Shown here: positions 48,774 through 58,655 of the stretch, piece by piece
How positions within the stretch are numbered: the first letter of the stretch is position 1
How the letters are laid out: each line of letters opens with the position of its first letter
NCBI RefSeq assembly: GCF_004341505.2
Contig: NZ_SLYP02000001.1
Location: forward strand, 2,132,501-2,196,500
Direction: 5' to 3'
DNA: 64,000 nt
From: Sphingomonas sp. JUb134
Lineage (GTDB): Bacteria > Pseudomonadota > Alphaproteobacteria > Sphingomonadales > Sphingomonadaceae
Position numbers and translations under genes: made by a program
Notes under the pieces: model-generated
Database searches by the model: none
Told to the model about the DNA's origin: nothing
Seen by the model: the letters and a program-made list of their open reading frames with translations, nothing else

Positions 48774-51533
48774 GTGACGAAGGTTTCCAACTACGGCGTG
48801 CGCGCGACCGTGCTGATGGCAGGAACGATGCTGTCGGGTGTGGCGATGGCGCAGACGACGCCGACCGCCCCCGCTGCGCAGGCGCAGCAGGCTGCTCCTG
48901 CGGCGACCCCTCCGGTGGTCGTTTCGGCTCCGGTCCGCAACATCCGGTCGCTCACCGTGCGCGGTTCGCAGCGCATCGAGCCGGACACGGTGCTGTCCTA
49001 TACGAAGCTGCGCGTGGGCCAGCCCTACACCACCGAGAGCCTTGACCAGGCGATCGTCGACCTGCTCGCGTCCGATCTGCTCGCCGACGCGCAGATCGAG
49101 GGCGTCGAGACCGGCGACATCGTCGTCGTCGTGCGCGAGAACCCGATCATCAACCGCGTGGTGCTGGAGGGCAACAAGCGGCTGAAGGACGACAAGATCG
49201 TCAAGGAGATCAAGCTCGCGCCGCGGCAGATCTTCACCCGCACCGCGGTGCGTGCCGACGTGGCGCGCATCGTCGAGCTGTATCGCCGCCAGGGCCGCTT
49301 CGCCGCCTCGGTCGAGCCGCAGATGGTCATGCTCGACCAGAACCGCGTCGACGTGGTGTTCGAGATCAACGAGGGACCGAAGAGCAAGGTCCGCCAGATC
49401 AACATCATCGGCAACGACCAATATTCGGATTCCGATCTCCGCAAGGAGATGTACACGAAGCAGGCGCGTACCTTCCGGATCTTCAGCTCGAACACCAGCT
49501 ATGACCAGGACCGGCTCGCCGCCGATCAGCAGAAGCTGCGCCAGTTCTACCTGACCGAGGGCTATGCCGATTTCCGCGTGATCTCGGCCGTGGCGGAGCT
49601 CACGCCCGACAAGCGCGACTTCATCATCACCTATGTGGTGGAGGAAGGGCCGCGCTATAAGTTCGGCGACGTGAAGGTCGACAGCGCGATCCGCGACTTC
49701 GACGGCGAAAAGCTCGCCGCGACGCTGCCGATGAAGAAGGGCGACTGGTACAACGCCAAGCTGGTCGAGGACTCGATCGACAGCCTCAGCCAGTATGCCG
49801 GGCTCTACGGCTACGCCTTCACTGACGTTCGCCCGGAATTCCAGCGCGATCGCGAAGCGCTGACGATGGGGATCAACTTCTTCCTCGCCGAGGCGAACCG
49901 CACCTACGTCGAGCGGGTGGAGATCACCGGCAACACGCAGACCCAGGACAAGGTGATCCGCCGCGAAATGCGCGTGGCCGAGGGCGACGCCTTCAACGCC
50001 TTCATGGTGAAGCGCTCGCAGGACCGCATCAACTCGCTGGGCTATTTCCAGGACAAGTTCGAGATCAAGCAGGAGCAGGGCTCGACCCCTGACCGCATCA
50101 TTCTTGCGGCGAACGTCGAGGAGCGCTCGACCGGTGAGCTCTCGCTCTCGGCCGGTTTCTCGAGCCTCGAAAAGTTCATCCTGCAGGCGTCGATCCGGCA
50201 GAACAACTTCCGCGGCAAGGGGCAGACGCTCTCGGCCAGCGCCAGCTATTCGAGCTACTCGAAGTCGATCGAGCTGGGCTTCACCGAGCCGTATCTGTTC
50301 GACAAGAACATCGCGCTCGGCGGCACGCTGTTCCGGCGCGACTACAACTCGTTCAACTATTACGGCAGCGGTCGCGATCGCAACGACCTCTACTCGCAGC
50401 TCTCGACCGGCGGCACGCTCGTCGCTGGTGTCCCGCTCACCGAATATTGGCAGCTCTCGGGCCGCTACACGCTGCAGCAGGACAAGGTCACGCTCGACGA
50501 GGACACCTACTACACCAACGGTGAGTGCGATCCGCTCAAGGCGGGCCGCTACCTCTGCGATGCGATCGGCAACCGCCTGACCTCCTCGATCGGCCTCTCG
50601 CTGATCTATGACAGCCTCAACAGCCGCCTGCGTCCGAGCCGCGGTTCGCGGGTCGTCCTCGGCGCCGACTTCGCCGGCCTGGGCGGCGATGTCCGCTACA
50701 TCCGCGGCCGCTTCGACGGCGACAAATATTGGAACCTCGGGGGCTGGGTGCTGTCGGCAGGGCTCGAGGGCGGCTATATCCACGCCCTTCAGGACAGCCC
50801 GGGGCCGGGGATCGATCCGGTTCGCATCACCGACCGCTTCTACCTCGGCGAACCGCAGTTCCGCGGCTTCGACATCCGCGGCGTGGGCCCGCGCATCCGC
50901 CGTACCTATATGACGGGCGACGCGGCCTCGGGTACGCAGGCGCTCACCACCGACAACAGCTACGACGATCCGCTGGGCGGCAAGGCCTATTACCTGGGCA
51001 AGCTCGAGCTCGAGCCGCCGCTCGGGTCGGGCATTTCCGAGCTCGGCCTGCGCCCGTCGGTCTTCGTCCAGATCGGCTCGCTGTTCAGCCTGACGCGTCC
51101 GCGTCCGACGGCCGAGTTCGAACAGGCGACCGACGCCAGCGGGAACCCCATGTTCAACAAGGACGGCTCGCCGTCGCTGCTGCCCCGCGTCGATCCGATC
51201 CGGACCGATACCGGCCAGGCGCTGTACCTCAACAGCTTCACCAACTCGAGCGGCAGCACCTCGACTCGCCTCACCACCTGTACGACCGGCTATTCCGCCA
51301 CCTATGGCGGCACCTGCGTCGGCGGTGAGACGAACGTCGCGGCGGTCAACACGGTCGCGCCGTTCCTTGAGGAATATTACGGCGATACCTGGAAGCCGCG
51401 TCTGTCGGTTGGTATCGGCGTCAACTGGAACTCGCCGTTCGGGCCGCTGCGGATTGACGTGGCCAAGGCGTTGCTCAAGCAAAAGGGCGACGACACCAAG
51501 CTCATTACCTTCAACGTAGGGACTCAATTCTGA
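48774..51533 (+). CDS. bamA: Outer-membrane protein assembly factor BamA
   Basis: A 919-residue Omp85 protein, the core of the machine that folds beta-barrels into the outer membrane. A signal peptide (to about residue 28) and an Ala/Gln/Pro-rich linker precede five POTRA domains (about 60-415) and a 16-strand barrel. The barrel contains QFRGFDIRGVGP (the conserved RGF) and ends in a terminal Phe (VGTQF). Between the last strands is a long Gly/Ser/Thr-rich insert (about 780-875) with two cysteines. The GTG at 48774 has GGGGTGGG immediately upstream. The stop overlaps the skp start (TGATG). Confidence 0.95.
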   Translation: MTKVSNYGVRATVLMAGTMLSGVAMAQTTPTAPAAQAQQAAPAATPPVVVSAPVRNIRSLTVRGSQRIEPDTVLSYTKLRVGQPYTTESLDQAIVDLLASDLLADAQIEGVETGDIVVVVRENPIINRVVLEGNKRLKDDKIVKEIKLAPRQIFTRTAVRADVARIVELYRRQGRFAASVEPQMVMLDQNRVDVVFEINEGPKSKVRQINIIGNDQYSDSDLRKEMYTKQARTFRIFSSNTSYDQDRLAADQQKLRQFYLTEGYADFRVISAVAELTPDKRDFIITYVVEEGPRYKFGDVKVDSAIRDFDGEKLAATLPMKKGDWYNAKLVEDSIDSLSQYAGLYGYAFTDVRPEFQRDREALTMGINFFLAEANRTYVERVEITGNTQTQDKVIRREMRVAEGDAFNAFMVKRSQDRINSLGYFQDKFEIKQEQGSTPDRIILAANVEERSTGELSLSAGFSSLEKFILQASIRQNNFRGKGQTLSASASYSSYSKSIELGFTEPYLFDKNIALGGTLFRRDYNSFNYYGSGRDRNDLYSQLSTGGTLVAGVPLTEYWQLSGRYTLQQDKVTLDEDTYYTNGECDPLKAGRYLCDAIGNRLTSSIGLSLIYDSLNSRLRPSRGSRVVLGADFAGLGGDVRYIRGRFDGDKYWNLGGWVLSAGLEGGYIHALQDSPGPGIDPVRITDRFYLGEPQFRGFDIRGVGPRIRRTYMTGDAASGTQALTTDNSYDDPLGGKAYYLGKLELEPPLGSGISELGLRPSVFVQIGSLFSLTRPRPTAEFEQATDASGNPMFNKDGSPSLLPRVDPIRTDTGQALYLNSFTNSSGSTSTRLTTCTTGYSATYGGTCVGGETNVAAVNTVAPFLEEYYGDTWKPRLSVGIGVNWNSPFGPLRIDVAKALLKQKGDDTKLITFNVGTQF

Positions 51534-52186
51534 TGCGTAGCTTCTCCAAGGCGGCGCTCGCCGCACTCGTCACCGTTTCCGCTACTTCGGTCGCGGCGCC
51601 TGCGTTCGCGCAGGTGCAGGGCCTCGGCGTCGTCGACCTGCAGGAGGCGGTGCGCCGCTCCAACGCGTTCACGACCGCGATGACCCAGATCCAGACGACC
51701 TACAAGGCGCAGATCGATCAGGCGAACACCCGCCGCACCGCGATCCAGAACGAGCTGAAGCCGCAGGTCGATGCGTTCGAGGCGGCCCGTCGCGCGCCTA
51801 ACGCGAACCAGCAGGCGCTCCAGACCCAGTACCAGGGTATCCAGCAGCGCGAGCAGACCGCACAGCAGGAACTGGGCCGCATCCTTCAGCCGGTCCAGCT
51901 CGCCCAGGCCTATGTCAACGAGCAGATCGTCCGTCAGCTCGAGCCGGCGCTCGATCGCGTGATGGCAGCGCGCCGCCTGTCGGTGATCCTGCCTCCCGAC
52001 GCGACCGTGAAGTCGCTGCCGGCGGCACAGGTCACCAACGACGTGATCGCCGAGCTGAACCGCTCGGTCCCCAGCGTCCAGATCACCCCGCCGGCCGGTT
52101 GGCAGCCGGGTGGCCAGCAGGGGGCTCCGGGTGCAGCCGCACCGGCTCCGGCGCCCGCCACCGGCACGAAGCCGAAGGGTCGCTGA
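51533..52186 (+). CDS. skp: OmpH/Skp family periplasmic chaperone
   Basis: A 217-residue periplasmic holdase that escorts unfolded outer-membrane proteins to BamA. A signal peptide (about 1-25, ending AFAQV) is followed by [13 protein letters not shown] and a long Gln-rich coiled-coil (about 45-130). The C-terminal 35 residues are Pro/Ala/Gly-rich and disordered, longer than in enterobacterial Skp. It is translationally coupled to bamA and followed at once by fabZ. Confidence 0.9.
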   Translation: MRSFSKAALAALVTVSATSVAAPAFAQVQGLGVVDLQEAVRRSNAFTTAMTQIQTTYKAQIDQANTRRTAIQNELKPQVDAFEAARRAPNANQQALQTQYQGIQQREQTAQQELGRILQPVQLAQAYVNEQIVRQLEPALDRVMAARRLSVILPPDATVKSLPAAQVTNDVIAELNRSVPSVQITPPAGWQPGGQQGAPGAAAPAPAPATGTKPKGR

Positions 52187-52188
52187 TC

Positions 52189-52659
52189 GTGGCGGCAGAC
52201 GGTGTCATGACCCAGCCGTACGACATCAAGCGAGTCATGGCGGCGCTGCCGCACCGCTACCCCATGCTGCTGGTCGACCGGGTCGAGGAACTCGTGCTCG
52301 ACCAGCGCATCACGGCGATCAAGGCCGTCTCGATGAACGAGGAGTTCTTCCAGGGACACTTCCCCGGACGGCCGATCATGCCGGGCGTGCTCCAGGTGGA
52401 GGCGCTCGCGCAGGCTGCCGGCGTGCTCGCGGTCGAAAGCCTGGGCCTCGCCGGCTCGGGCAAGCTCGTCTACTTCATGTCGATCGACGGCGTGAAGTTC
52501 CGCAAGCCGGTGGAGCCGGGCGTGCTGCTGAAGCTCGAGGTCGAGTTCGTCCAGAAGCGCTCGCGCGTCTGCAAGTTCGCGGGCAAGGCGCTGCTGGACG
52601 GCGAAGTCGCGACCGAATGCGAGTTCACCGCCATGATCGCGGACCCGCCCAAGGCGTGA
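52189..52659 (+). CDS. fabZ: 3-hydroxyacyl-[ACP] dehydratase FabZ
   Basis: A hot-dog-fold enzyme that dehydrates beta-hydroxyacyl-ACP in fatty-acid elongation. The catalytic His is in [13 protein letters not shown] (family pattern) and the Glu in [20 protein letters not shown]. The GTG at 52189 has GAAGGG nine bases upstream and gives 156 residues; an ATG at 52207 (150 residues) is the alternative. In most Gram-negatives lpxD lies between skp and fabZ, with lpxA and lpxB after; here none of them is present, and rpmE follows instead. Confidence 0.95.
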   Translation: MAADGVMTQPYDIKRVMAALPHRYPMLLVDRVEELVLDQRITAIKAVSMNEEFFQGHFPGRPIMPGVLQVEALAQAAGVLAVESLGLAGSGKLVYFMSIDGVKFRKPVEPGVLLKLEVEFVQKRSRVCKFAGKALLDGEVATECEFTAMIADPPKA

Positions 52660-52664
52660 TCTTG

Positions 52665-52686
52665 GACTAACTTTCGACTAACTTTC
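52665..52686 (+). repeat. Perfect 11-bp tandem repeat upstream of rpmE
   Basis: GACTAACTTTC occurs twice head to tail with no gap, starting 6 bp after the fabZ stop. An 11-bp period is about one DNA turn, so two regulator subunits could bind the same face. It is AT-rich for this genome. Function unknown. Confidence 0.5.
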
Positions 52687-52694
52687 CGCCTCTC

Positions 52695-52724
52695 GGGCGG
52701 CCTGCCGCTTGCGGTGGGCCGCCC
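52695..52724 (+). terminator. Stem-loop after fabZ
   Basis: GGGCGGCC pairs with GGCCGCCC around a 14-base loop that itself has CCGC/GCGG. It is followed by TTGCGT. It probably ends the rpsB-to-fabZ supercluster. Confidence 0.55.
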
Positions 52725-52788
52725 TTGCGTGTAGGGCGCGCCCTTCGTTCCGGCTGGTCGGAAACCAGCCATTCACAGGAGCTTGATC

Positions 52789-53019
52789 ATGAAGAAAGAC
52801 ATCCATCCCGACTATCACACCATCAAGGTGCAGATGACCGACGGGACCGTGTTCGAGACCCGCTCCACCTGGGGCAAGGAAGGCGACACGATGCAGCTCG
52901 ACATCGATCCGCTGGCGCACCCGGCCTGGACCGGTGGCAACCAGCGCCTGCTGGACGCGGGCGGCCAGGTCGCGCGCTTCAACAAGCGCTTCGGCGGCCT
53001 CACGCTCGGCAAGAAGTAA
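52789..53019 (+). CDS. rpmE: 50S ribosomal protein L31, zinc-free form
   Basis: A 76-residue large-subunit protein ([19 protein letters not shown] start; [10 protein letters not shown] and [14 protein letters not shown] conserved). It has no cysteine at all, so it is the C-minus form that does not bind zinc. The ATG at 52789 is fixed by AGGAG seven bases upstream. Confidence 0.96.
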   Translation: MKKDIHPDYHTIKVQMTDGTVFETRSTWGKEGDTMQLDIDPLAHPAWTGGNQRLLDAGGQVARFNKRFGGLTLGKK

Positions 53020-53064
53020 GCCCGGGCGGGGCTCGCCCCGCGACGGCTTGCCGCACGAGATACG

Positions 53065-53093
53065 ACGCCCGTCGGCTTGGAGCCGGCGGGCGT
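53065..53093. terminator. Stem-loop between rpmE and the porin remnant
   Basis: An imperfect palindrome ACGCCCG-t-CGGCT / AGCCG-g-CGGGCGT with a 3-base loop and one internal mismatch. It could terminate both convergent genes. A smaller GCGGGG/CCCCGC stem lies just before it. Confidence 0.6.
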
Positions 53094-53130
53094 TCGTGTG
53101 TCCGGGGGAGGCAGGCTTCTGGCTGCCCGC

Positions 53131-54623
53131 CTAGAAGCGGAAGCTGATCCAGCCTCCCAGGAAGTCGGAGTCGGTGTAGCCGGCCCGCGTAAGGACCGGG
53201 CCTGCCGCAAGATGCTCGTAGCGTCCCGTCAGGGAGACGCGCGGCGACAGGCTGTAGATCGCCTGCAATCGAGCGACGTCGCCGACCTTGTGCCCGCCGA
53301 CCAGCTCGGTGCCGGCAAAGGCAGTGCCGTTGGCCCGGTACACGGCGTCCGCTGCGGAGTCGCGCCAGCTCAGCTGGTACTCCGCCGTCACCCGCAGCTT
53401 CTTGAGCGGGGTGAAGGTGACGTTGGGCGCCAGTGCCACCAGGTTGGTCGGCGTCAGCGCCAGCTGGTAGCTGTAGTAGATGTTGTTGCCGAAGGGGGCG
53501 ATGGCGTTGCGCAGCTTCCCCGCGTCATAGGCGCCGCCGCCGGTCGCATAATCGACGTGGAAGCCGACCCGTGGCGCGGTGCTCCCGCTCCCGATGCGGT
53601 AGGTCTGCGCAAGGAGCAGCTGCCACGCGTCGATGTTCCGGTTGCCGAAGCTGCCGCCTTGGTGGTTGACCGTCCAGTCGAGCGTCACCGGACCCGCCTC
53701 GCCCCACAGGTGCGCGCCCTGATAATGGCGCTCCTCGCGAGCCGTTACGCCTCCCCAAGAAGCATTGTCGTCGCGCAGCCGCCAGATAAACGGGTCCAGG
53801 TACAGCTTGGCGCCCTCTGCCACCGGCGGCAGCACGATCCCAAGGGTGATTCCCGAGAAGCGCTGCCGTCGTCCACGCGATCGTCGCCGGTGCCCTCGGT
53901 GCCCAGGCTGGTGAACTTGAAGTCGAACACGTCGGCGCGTACCCGCCGCCCCCGCACCCAGGCGCGGGCGCCGTTCAGGACGAAGCGGATGGTGTTGTTG
54001 TCGCGCTGCGAGGTGAGGAGGTTGGGGCCGTCGGTGAACTCCTGCCGGCCGTAGCGCACGCCCACCGCAGCGCCCGCGACTCGGGCATTCCCTTCGACGA
54101 ACGCCTGCTGCACGACCAGATCGTTGCGAAGGTTCGCCGCCACCGTCCCCAGGTTGCGTCCGTCGAGCCCGCCGTGGGCGATCTCTCCATAGGCGCGGAA
54201 ATGCGGCCCCACGTGCAGATCGGCGCCCGCGACGATGCGGTTGATGTCCTGGCGTTGCGCGTCGGCTTCGCGAAGACCCGGGTTGGTCGTCTCGTTGACC
54301 CGAAGCCGCAGTTCGCCCGACAGGGTCAGGTACACATCGCCGTTGCTGTCGATCGGCAGGCACTTCAGCCGGTCCAGGGGATCATCGCGCTTTGCCGGAT
54401 CGCAAAGGCTGCGCCAATTCTCCGCCCAGCGAGACAGGTTATAGCCTTCGCTCGTGGCGCCTTCGCCCGTCGCCGCGGAAGGATAGCTGTCCGCTACCGG
54501 GGTCGCCGGGGTCGGGCTCGGACGCGTTTCCTTGGGCGCCGGGCTCGTCTGCGCCTTGGCACCTGCGGGAAGAAGTGCCGCGACCGACGCAGCGCCAACG
54601 GCGTACCGCAACAGGCTACTCAT
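53131..54623 (-). pseudogene. Alginate-export-family outer-membrane porin, frameshifted
   Basis: Two overlapping minus-strand frames together spell one outer-membrane barrel of about 497 residues. The first frame (from ATG 54623, with a GGGGAGCGG site) gives a signal peptide ending AGAKAQ, then WAENWRSLCDPA, DRLKCLPID, LSGELRLRVNE and GVRYGRQEF, as in alginate-export porins. It leaves the family pattern near 53870 after DDRVDDG. The pattern resumes in another frame as RFSGITLGIVLPPV and runs to a terminal Phe at 53131. One missing base in about 53860-53885 explains this. It may be a real null allele or a sequencing error; there is no other damage. Confidence 0.8.
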
Positions 54624-54639
54624 GAACCGCTCCCCGCCG

Positions 54640-55977
54640 TTACGCTGCAGGGATGGTGGCGGGATCGACCTCGTCGACGCGCGGCATTTCGCCACGCATC
54701 GCCGCATCGAACCGCTCCCGGTCGAGCGCACCTTCCCAACGCGATACCACCACCGTCGCGACCGCGTTGCCGATGAAGTTCGTCAGGCTGCGGCACTCGC
54801 TCATGAAGCGGTCGACGCCCAGGATCAGCGCCATGCCGGCGACGGGCACCGAAGGCACGATCGAGAGCGTCGCTGCAAGCGTGATGAACCCCGCGCCCGT
54901 CACGCCGGCCGCGCCCTTGGAAGACAACATCGCGACGCCCAGGAGCAGCAGCTGCTCGCCCAGCGACAGGTGCACGCCCGTCGCCTGCGCGATGAAGAGC
55001 GCAGCGAGCGTCATGTAGATGTTGGTGCCGTCCAGGTTGAACGAATAGCCGGTCGGCACCACCAGCCCGACGACCGACTTCGGGCAGCCGGCGCGCTCCA
55101 TCTTCTCGATCAGGGCGGGCAGGGCGCTTTCGGACGACGAGGTGCCCAGGACGAGCAGTAGCTCGGTCTTGAGATAGCCGATCAACCGCAGGATCGAGAA
55201 CCCGCACAGGCGGGCAACGATGCCCAGCACCCCCAGCACGAACAGCAACGAGGTGAGGTAGAAGGTCGCCACCAGCATCGCGAGGTTCGCAAGCGTGCCG
55301 AGGCCATAGGCGCCGATGGTGAAGGCCATCGCGCCGAATGCGCCGATGGGCGCCGCCTTCATGACGATCGACACGAGCTTGAAGACGACGACCGACACCT
55401 GGTTCACCAGGTCGGTGATCCCCTTGCCGCGATCTCCGACGAGCGCGAGGCTCACCCCGAACAGGATCGAGACGAACAGGACCTGGAGGATGTTGTCCTG
55501 CACCATCGCGGAGAAGATGGTGTCCGGGATCATCGCCATCAGGAAGCCGATGAGCGACGTCTCATGCGCCTTGGCGGCGTAGCCAGCGACTTTGGAGGGA
55601 TCGAGGGTGGCGGGATCGATGTTGAGCCCCGCGCCCGGCTGCACGACGTTCGCCACGACCAGGCCGACGATCAGCGCCATGGTGGAGAAGAACAGGAAGT
55701 AGGCGAATGCCTTGGCGGCGACTCGCGCCACTGAGCCGAGGTCGCGCATGCCCGCGATCCCCGACACGATGGTCAGGAAGATCACCGGTGCGATGATCAT
55801 CTTCACCAGCTTGATGAAGGCGTCGCCCAGCGGCTTCAACGCGGCACCGGCCTCCGGGACGAAGTGGCCCAGCATGACGCCTGCGAAGATCGCCGCCAGC
55901 ACCTGCACGTACAGGTGCGCGTACCACGGACTGCGCGAGACCGGCTGTTCACCGGGGGCGGGGGAGGGCAACATCAT
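54640..55977 (-). CDS. dctA: C4-dicarboxylate transporter DctA (DAACS family)
   Basis: A 445-residue inner-membrane symporter for succinate, fumarate and malate. Motifs: [17 protein letters not shown] at the start, [40 protein letters not shown] and [18 protein letters not shown]. These match DctA better than the DAACS copy at 32000-33325. The ATG at 55977 follows AAAGGTTC; a second ATG is adjacent. It lies 16 bp upstream of the porin remnant, which would be its outer-membrane partner. A 13-bp palindrome lies 88 bp upstream of the start. Confidence 0.92.
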   Translation of the reverse strand: MMLPSPAPGEQPVSRSPWYAHLYVQVLAAIFAGVMLGHFVPEAGAALKPLGDAFIKLVKMIIAPVIFLTIVSGIAGMRDLGSVARVAAKAFAYFLFFSTMALIVGLVVANVVQPGAGLNIDPATLDPSKVAGYAAKAHETSLIGFLMAMIPDTIFSAMVQDNILQVLFVSILFGVSLALVGDRGKGITDLVNQVSVVVFKLVSIVMKAAPIGAFGAMAFTIGAYGLGTLANLAMLVATFYLTSLLFVLGVLGIVARLCGFSILRLIGYLKTELLLVLGTSSSESALPALIEKMERAGCPKSVVGLVVPTGYSFNLDGTNIYMTLAALFIAQATGVHLSLGEQLLLLGVAMLSSKGAAGVTGAGFITLAATLSIVPSVPVAGMALILGVDRFMSECRSLTNFIGNAVATVVVSRWEGALDRERFDAAMRGEMPRVDEVDPATIPAA

Positions 55978-56064
55978 GAACCTTTCATCTTCTTCCTGCA
56001 GTCCCACCCGCAGGCGGTCGAGAGGCCAGGCCGGATGAACGTTCCGGCAGTCCTTCACAACAGC

Positions 56065-56077
56065 GATAATCTTTATC
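56065..56077. promoter_or_regulatory. Perfect palindrome upstream of dctA (possible operator)
   Basis: GATAA-tct-TTATC is a 5-3-5 perfect inverted repeat in the 228-bp gap between divergent dctA and the DUF808 gene. It is AT-rich in a GC-rich genome. The bound regulator is unknown. Nothing else certain is seen in the gap. Confidence 0.4.
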
Positions 56078-56205
56078 GGTGAATGGCCGAACATTGCTGA
56101 TGCCGACCCGTTCCCACCTCTCGCTGATCTCTCCATCCCGCAGCGCGCTTGAGCAGGCGCCACTTCCCCGGCTAGGCACGGCTTCCTCTTGTTACAGGTG
56201 AGCAC

Positions 56206-57132
56206 ATGCCCGGTGGACTGGTTGCCCTTCTCGACGATGTTGCTGGCCTCACCAAACTGGCTGCGGCGTCGCTGGACGACGTCGGTGCCGCAGCCGGAAA
56301 GGCGGGATCCAAGGCCTTGGGCGTGGTGGTCGACGATGCCGCGGTCACCCCGCGCTATGTCACCGGCCTGACGCCCCAACGCGAACTGCCGATCATCGGC
56401 AAGATCGCCCTTGGCTCGGTGCGGAACAAGCTGCTGATCCTGCTGCCTGCGGCACTGCTGCTGAGCGCCTTCGCCCCTTGGGCGATTACGCCGTTGCTCA
56501 TGCTGGGGGGCGCTTTCCTCTGCTTCGAAGGCGCAGAGAAGGTGCTTGGTGCGATCAAGGGCGAGCATCATGATGCGGCGCCCGTCGAGGAAGGCTTCGT
56601 CGATGCCAGCGCGCTCGAGAAGGCGAAGGTCGGCGATGCGGTTCGGACCGATCTGATCCTGTCTGCGGAGATCATGGCGATCGCGCTTGCCGACGTGGCG
56701 GAGTCCTCGATCCTCACCCAGGCGCTGGTTCTGGTGGTGGTCGGCCTCGCGATCACGGTCGGCGTCTATGGCGTCGTGGCTCTGATCGTGAAGCTGGACG
56801 ACATCGGGCTGCACCTGGCCCAGCGGTCTTCATCCGGCGTGCGCGCGCTTGGACGCGGCATGGTCAAGAGCATGCCCGTCATCATGCGGGTCCTGTCCGT
56901 CGTCGGAACCGCGGCGATGCTGTGGGTCGGCGGCGGCATCCTGTTGCACGGAGCCGAGGTGCTCGGCTTCGCGGCTCCGGCGGAGTTCGTCCACCATCTC
57001 GCCGAAGCCGTCCATCACGCGGTGCCGCTTGGCGGCGTCGTGGCATGGTTTCTGACGGCGTTGTTGTCGGGCGTGCTGGGTGTGGCCGTTGGCGCGATCA
57101 TCGCCACCGCGGTCCACAAAATCCGCCACTGA
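56206..57132 (+). CDS. DUF808 family inner-membrane protein (YedI-like)
   Basis: A 308-residue integral membrane protein of unknown function. The family pattern is clear: [20 protein letters not shown] and [13 protein letters not shown] at the N-terminus, then [15 protein letters not shown], a hydrophobic pair, the acidic [18 protein letters not shown] segment, and further spans (about six in all). The ATG at 56206 follows a short purine stretch. It sits alone between dctA and the efflux operon. Confidence 0.9.
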   Translation: MPGGLVALLDDVAGLTKLAAASLDDVGAAAGKAGSKALGVVVDDAAVTPRYVTGLTPQRELPIIGKIALGSVRNKLLILLPAALLLSAFAPWAITPLLMLGGAFLCFEGAEKVLGAIKGEHHDAAPVEEGFVDASALEKAKVGDAVRTDLILSAEIMAIALADVAESSILTQALVLVVVGLAITVGVYGVVALIVKLDDIGLHLAQRSSSGVRALGRGMVKSMPVIMRVLSVVGTAAMLWVGGGILLHGAEVLGFAAPAEFVHHLAEAVHHAVPLGGVVAWFLTALLSGVLGVAVGAIIATAVHKIRH

Positions 57133-57157
57133 GAACGACCCGGGAAGCCGCGCCCGT

Positions 57158-58645
57158 TTAGGGCGCGGCAGCCGTGGGGGCGGACCAGCCGAGGCCGAGC
57201 GACTTCTGGAGCGCGACATAGTCGGTGGTGAGGCCGGCGGTGGCGACGGACAGCTGCTGCTCGGCGGCGACCCGTTGGCGCTCCACGTCGAGCGTGTCGA
57301 TCAGCGTAGCGGTGCCTGCGCGGAAACGCTGCTGCATTAGCGTCGAGGCACGGTCTGCCGATGCCTTTGCCCGCACCAGGCTGACGAGCGTCTGCCGCCG
57401 CGCACCGAAGCGGGCAAGCGCGTCTTCCGCATCGCGAAGCGCGCCGAGCACCGCCTGGCGATAGCTTGCCTCCGCCTCGTCGCGCTCGCCCTCAGCCTGT
57501 TCGACGCGAGCGCGTCCCCGGCCGAAATCCAGCAGGTTCCACTGGAGCATCGGGCTCGCGAGGGTGAGCAGATTGTCCGGATCGACGACGTCGGCGATGG
57601 AGGTGCCGCCTAGGCCGAGCATGCCCTGAAGGTTCAGGCTCGGGAAGCGTGCTGCCTCCGCGACCCCCACCCGCGCGGTGCGCGATGCAAGCTGGCGCTC
57701 CGCAGCGCGAATGTCGGGGCGGCGTTGAAGCAGCGACGCCGGGTCGCCCACCGCAACCTGTGCCGGCACCAGCGGGATGGGGGCAGGAGCCTTCAAGGCA
57801 TCGTCCAGCGCGCCCGGAGCCTCGCCGACCAGAACGGCGAGGGCGTTCAGGTAGCTCGCCACTTCCGCGTTGAGCGGCACGAGTTCGGCATCGGTGTTCT
57901 CGACCTGAAGGCGGAGGCGCTCGACGTCGAGTGCCGAAACGGTGCCGCGGGCGTAGCGCTCTTCGGTCAGGCCGAGGATCCGGCGCTGCATCTCGGAGGA
58001 GCGCTGGGACAGCGCAACGCGCGCCTGGCGGTCCCGCAGCGCGACATAGGCCTGCGCCACCTCGGCGGTAAGCTGCACCTGAGCATCCGCCAGATTTGCT
58101 TCGGCACCCTCCGCGGCCGCGCGCGCCGCTTCTACCGTGCGGCGCCGGCGGCCGAACAGATCGATTTCCCAGCTCGCGTCGAATCCCAGATTGAAGAAGT
58201 CCACGCCGATGCTGTCGCCGTCGGCAATGCCTTCGCCCGCGCCCGCGTCGGGGGTTTCGCCGTCGCCGGAGCCGTCGGTCAGCGAACCCAGGTCGATACC
58301 GGGGAGCTCTGCATGCAGGTAGCTGCCGCTGGCGTTGGCGCTCGGCAGGCGGTTTGCGCGCTCAAGGCGCAGTGCGCCACGAGCCTGACGGACGCGGGCC
58401 TGGGCGACGGCGATGGACGGATTGGCTGCAAGCGCGCGCTGCTCGAGCGCATCGAGCTGCGGATCCCGAAGGGCCGTCCACCAGTTCGCGACGCCGGGCA
58501 CGGCCGCCGCCTGCACCGCGTTCGTCGCCCGGACGAACCCTGCACCGGGAGCGCGCGACGGCGTGACGGGCGGGCCTGCGTAATCGGGCCCCATGGTGCA
58601 GGCGGCGAGCGACAGGGGAAGGACGAGAAGGGGCAGAGTGCGCAT
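57158..58645 (-). CDS. Outer-membrane efflux lipoprotein (OprM/NodT type)
   Basis: A 495-residue TolC-like channel that links the inner-membrane pump to the outside. The signal ends in a lipobox (LSLAAC), giving an N-terminal lipid anchor. Two OEP repeats follow, with WWTALRDPQLDAL, FDASWEIDLFGRRRRTVEAA and RRPDIRAAERQLAS typical of the NodT family. Residues about 115-140 are an acidic/Gly-rich insert. It starts 10 bp after emrB, as third gene of the emrA-emrB-OMF operon. Confidence 0.93.
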   Translation of the reverse strand: MRTLPLLVLPLSLAACTMGPDYAGPPVTPSRAPGAGFVRATNAVQAAAVPGVANWWTALRDPQLDALEQRALAANPSIAVAQARVRQARGALRLERANRLPSANASGSYLHAELPGIDLGSLTDGSGDGETPDAGAGEGIADGDSIGVDFFNLGFDASWEIDLFGRRRRTVEAARAAAEGAEANLADAQVQLTAEVAQAYVALRDRQARVALSQRSSEMQRRILGLTEERYARGTVSALDVERLRLQVENTDAELVPLNAEVASYLNALAVLVGEAPGALDDALKAPAPIPLVPAQVAVGDPASLLQRRPDIRAAERQLASRTARVGVAEAARFPSLNLQGMLGLGGTSIADVVDPDNLLTLASPMLQWNLLDFGRGRARVEQAEGERDEAEASYRQAVLGALRDAEDALARFGARRQTLVSLVRAKASADRASTLMQQRFRAGTATLIDTLDVERQRVAAEQQLSVATAGLTTDYVALQKSLGLGWSAPTAAAP

Positions 58646-58655
58646 GAGCGAGCCT

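Noticed and set aside
48495..51566. 1023-residue ORF on the minus strand opposite bamA
   Set aside because: Its protein is Arg/Asp/Ala/His-biased with no domain, and it mirrors bamA, skp and rseP codons. Long antisense frames are expected in high-GC genes.
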